The notes below the pieces were generated by a model that was not told where the DNA came from, ran no database searches, and saw only the letters and a list, made by a program, of their open reading frames with translations. A stretch of DNA of 64,000 bases, from assembly GCA_030431635.1 (NCBI GenBank), contig JAUIIL010000001.1, forward strand, positions 1-64,000, written 5' to 3'. The translations under genes were made by a program, and so were the position numbers. This DNA comes from Bacteriovoracia bacterium (GTDB lineage Bacteria; Bdellovibrionota; Bacteriovoracia; Bacteriovoracales; Bacteriovoracaceae). Positions within the stretch are counted from its first letter, which is position 1. Each line of letters opens with the position of its first letter. This document shows positions 62,902 through 64,000 of the stretch, in pieces.

Positions 62902-63017
62902 CTCATTATCATACAAGGGTTTAGTACTCAACAAGAGCCCAAATGTAGTTTTTTCTTGGGTGTCTAAAACTTTAACAGAGTTTCCTTTAATCTTAAGCCT
63001 GTCAATGTCCTAGACGG

Positions 63018-63035
63018 TTGTAGTAATAACTACAA
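63018..63035. promoter_or_regulatory. Perfect inverted repeat upstream of the last gene
   Basis: TTGTAGT and ACTACAA pair perfectly around AATA, about 96 bases before the ATG at 63131. Operator or hairpin; no regulator can be named. Confidence 0.35.
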
Positions 63036-63130
63036 TGACCCTTTTAAAGAATTTCAGAAACTGAGACAATGTGTGCATTAGGTTTATTAAAAACATTTTT
63101 GTAAGATTGTACCTTCTCTTAGGAGTTTTG

Positions 63131-64000
63131 ATGAAAAAGATATGTAGAAGTTTGTTTTTAGGCTTAGCTCTAGTAAGTTCTGCAAAAGCATCTAGTTTAG
63201 ATGATCTGTTAATTTTACAGAGAAATGGTACGGTTATCTCAATCGAGAGCAATGAAGATGAGATTATTTATAAGATATGTAAAACTGCAGTTGTTTTTGG
63301 ATTAAGTAGAGGATGTACGGCTGAAGTAAATTTAATAATATCTAAAAAATATTTCCTTGAATCTGCTTCAAAGCTAGACGCCTACAAACCCGTAGTAGAA
63401 CAAACTAAAGTGGTTGAAGACTTAGAAGAGAGAGTTGAAGTAGCTAACAGAAGTAATGATATTGGACAACAGCTTTTTAGTGAAGAGAAGATTGAGTTTG
63501 AAAAAATCCTAAATAACCCTGAGAAGGTCCTTTATTTTGAAAAACTATATGGCCCCAATTGGAGAAAAAATTTAGTTGCACAAATGGATAAGCATAGAGA
63601 GTCTCATTTGTCTGAAGCCAAGAGAATAGACTTGGATAATATTAGCTTAAAAGAAAATCTTCGTGTTGCAAAAGAGAAACTTTCAATTCTCAAGCAAGAA
63701 CCAAAGTACCTAAAAATTAAAGAGTTAGTAGAAGCGGTAATCTCTAATGATGATTATGAGTTAACTATTAATAATCACCTGAATAATAGTGAGGAGGATT
63801 ATAGTGTACTCACTACAATAGCTCGAGATGCTTTATTTTCTCTAAATGCTAAAGTGACGCTTGGAGAAGAGCGTGCTACCAATAGTTGGATTGAAGATTT
63901 CATACAGCCTATTAAGTCAAGTTTTCGAAGAAAGGCATCAGTCTTTAAAAGTGCAAGAGTGAAACTTTCTGATAAATGTGAACTTGTATACAAAGATGAG
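63131..64000 (+). CDS. Secreted helical protein, unknown (3' partial)
   Basis: 290 codons are visible and the frame runs off the right edge. ATG 63131 follows AGGAG (63121-63125) by 5 bases. Signal MKKICRSLFLGLALVSSAKA. The mature part is mostly helical and charged (RVAKEKLSILKQEPKYLKI) with four Cys. No family recognised from the visible part. Confidence 0.65.
   Translation, partial: MKKICRSLFLGLALVSSAKASSLDDLLILQRNGTVISIESNEDEIIYKICKTAVVFGLSRGCTAEVNLIISKKYFLESASKLDAYKPVVEQTKVVEDLEERVEVANRSNDIGQQLFSEEKIEFEKILNNPEKVLYFEKLYGPNWRKNLVAQMDKHRESHLSEAKRIDLDNISLKENLRVAKEKLSILKQEPKYLKIKELVEAVISNDDYELTINNHLNNSEEDYSVLTTIARDALFSLNAKVTLGEERATNSWIEDFIQPIKSSFRRKASVFKSARVKLSDKCELVYKDE

Overview
Organism. 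The window is AT-rich, densely packed and dominated by genes for secreted or envelope proteins. It carries giant trimeric-fibre genes with GIGTTTP-type repeats and an S74 self-cleaving chaperone, HD-GYP signalling proteins, peptidoglycan-active enzymes (NamZ, a class-C-type serine hydrolase, MltF, a second SLT-like protein), a histone-H1-like Lys/Ala protein and sigma-54 promoters. This combination best fits a Gram-negative predatory bacterium of the Bdellovibrionota, most likely the low-GC Bacteriovorax/Halobacteriovorax branch. That assignment is inferred from gene content and composition; there is no rRNA gene in the window. I saw no tRNA, IS element, phage module or CRISPR array.

Layout. 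(1) 1-13 kb: two large fibre genes on the + strand, the first cut by the window edge. They flank a HipA/HipB module, a small-protein/nucleotidyltransferase pair and a membrane-anchored surface protein. The fibre genes share a 283-bp, 96 percent identical, in-frame direct repeat 10.88 kb apart, so recombination could fuse the fibres and delete everything between. (2) 13-20 kb: a Cys-rich secreted protein, an unknown secreted protein, a MauG/CCP-type dihaem protein, a CheY-like regulator and two receiver-plus-HD-GYP proteins. (3) 20.1-31.4 kb: ten consecutive paralogous genes for secreted proteins of about 375 residues. Each has a conserved helical N-terminal half and a divergent formylglycine-generating-enzyme/C-type-lectin-like (FGE/CLec) C-terminal half, and the genes are coupled by ATGA stop/start overlaps. 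This is the most striking locus. (4) 31.4-37 kb, minus strand: secreted proteins including a J-like domain without HPD, then NamZ plus a serine hydrolase, then two helical proteins. (5) 37-45.5 kb: YciH, an alpha/beta hydrolase, YqeY, a histone-like protein, a GST, an Spx/YffB-like protein, YchJ, a three-gene secreted operon behind a sigma-54 promoter, a tiny lipoprotein and a beta-barrel candidate. (6) 45.6-49.7 kb: an ABC exporter/HlyD/TolC operon whose ABC protein has lost every nucleotide-binding motif. (7) 49.7-64 kb: a PLP decarboxylase, MltF, a fused double glycosyltransferase, a VTT-flavoprotein fusion with DUF547, three Gly/Asn-rich secreted proteins behind a sigma-54-like promoter, a gamma-carbonic-anhydrase-like protein, CrcB, and a coupled secreted-protein/SLT pair.

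How it may work together. Much of the window looks like surface and periplasmic equipment: fibres for attachment, a diversified family of secreted lectin-fold proteins, wall-cutting enzymes and an export pump, with c-di-GMP-type (HD-GYP) and sigma-54 control nearby. The main candidates for undescribed biology are the ten-gene FGE/CLec array, the motif-less ABC exporter operon, and the fibre repeats flanking a toxin-antitoxin module. All functional links are inference from sequence and position.
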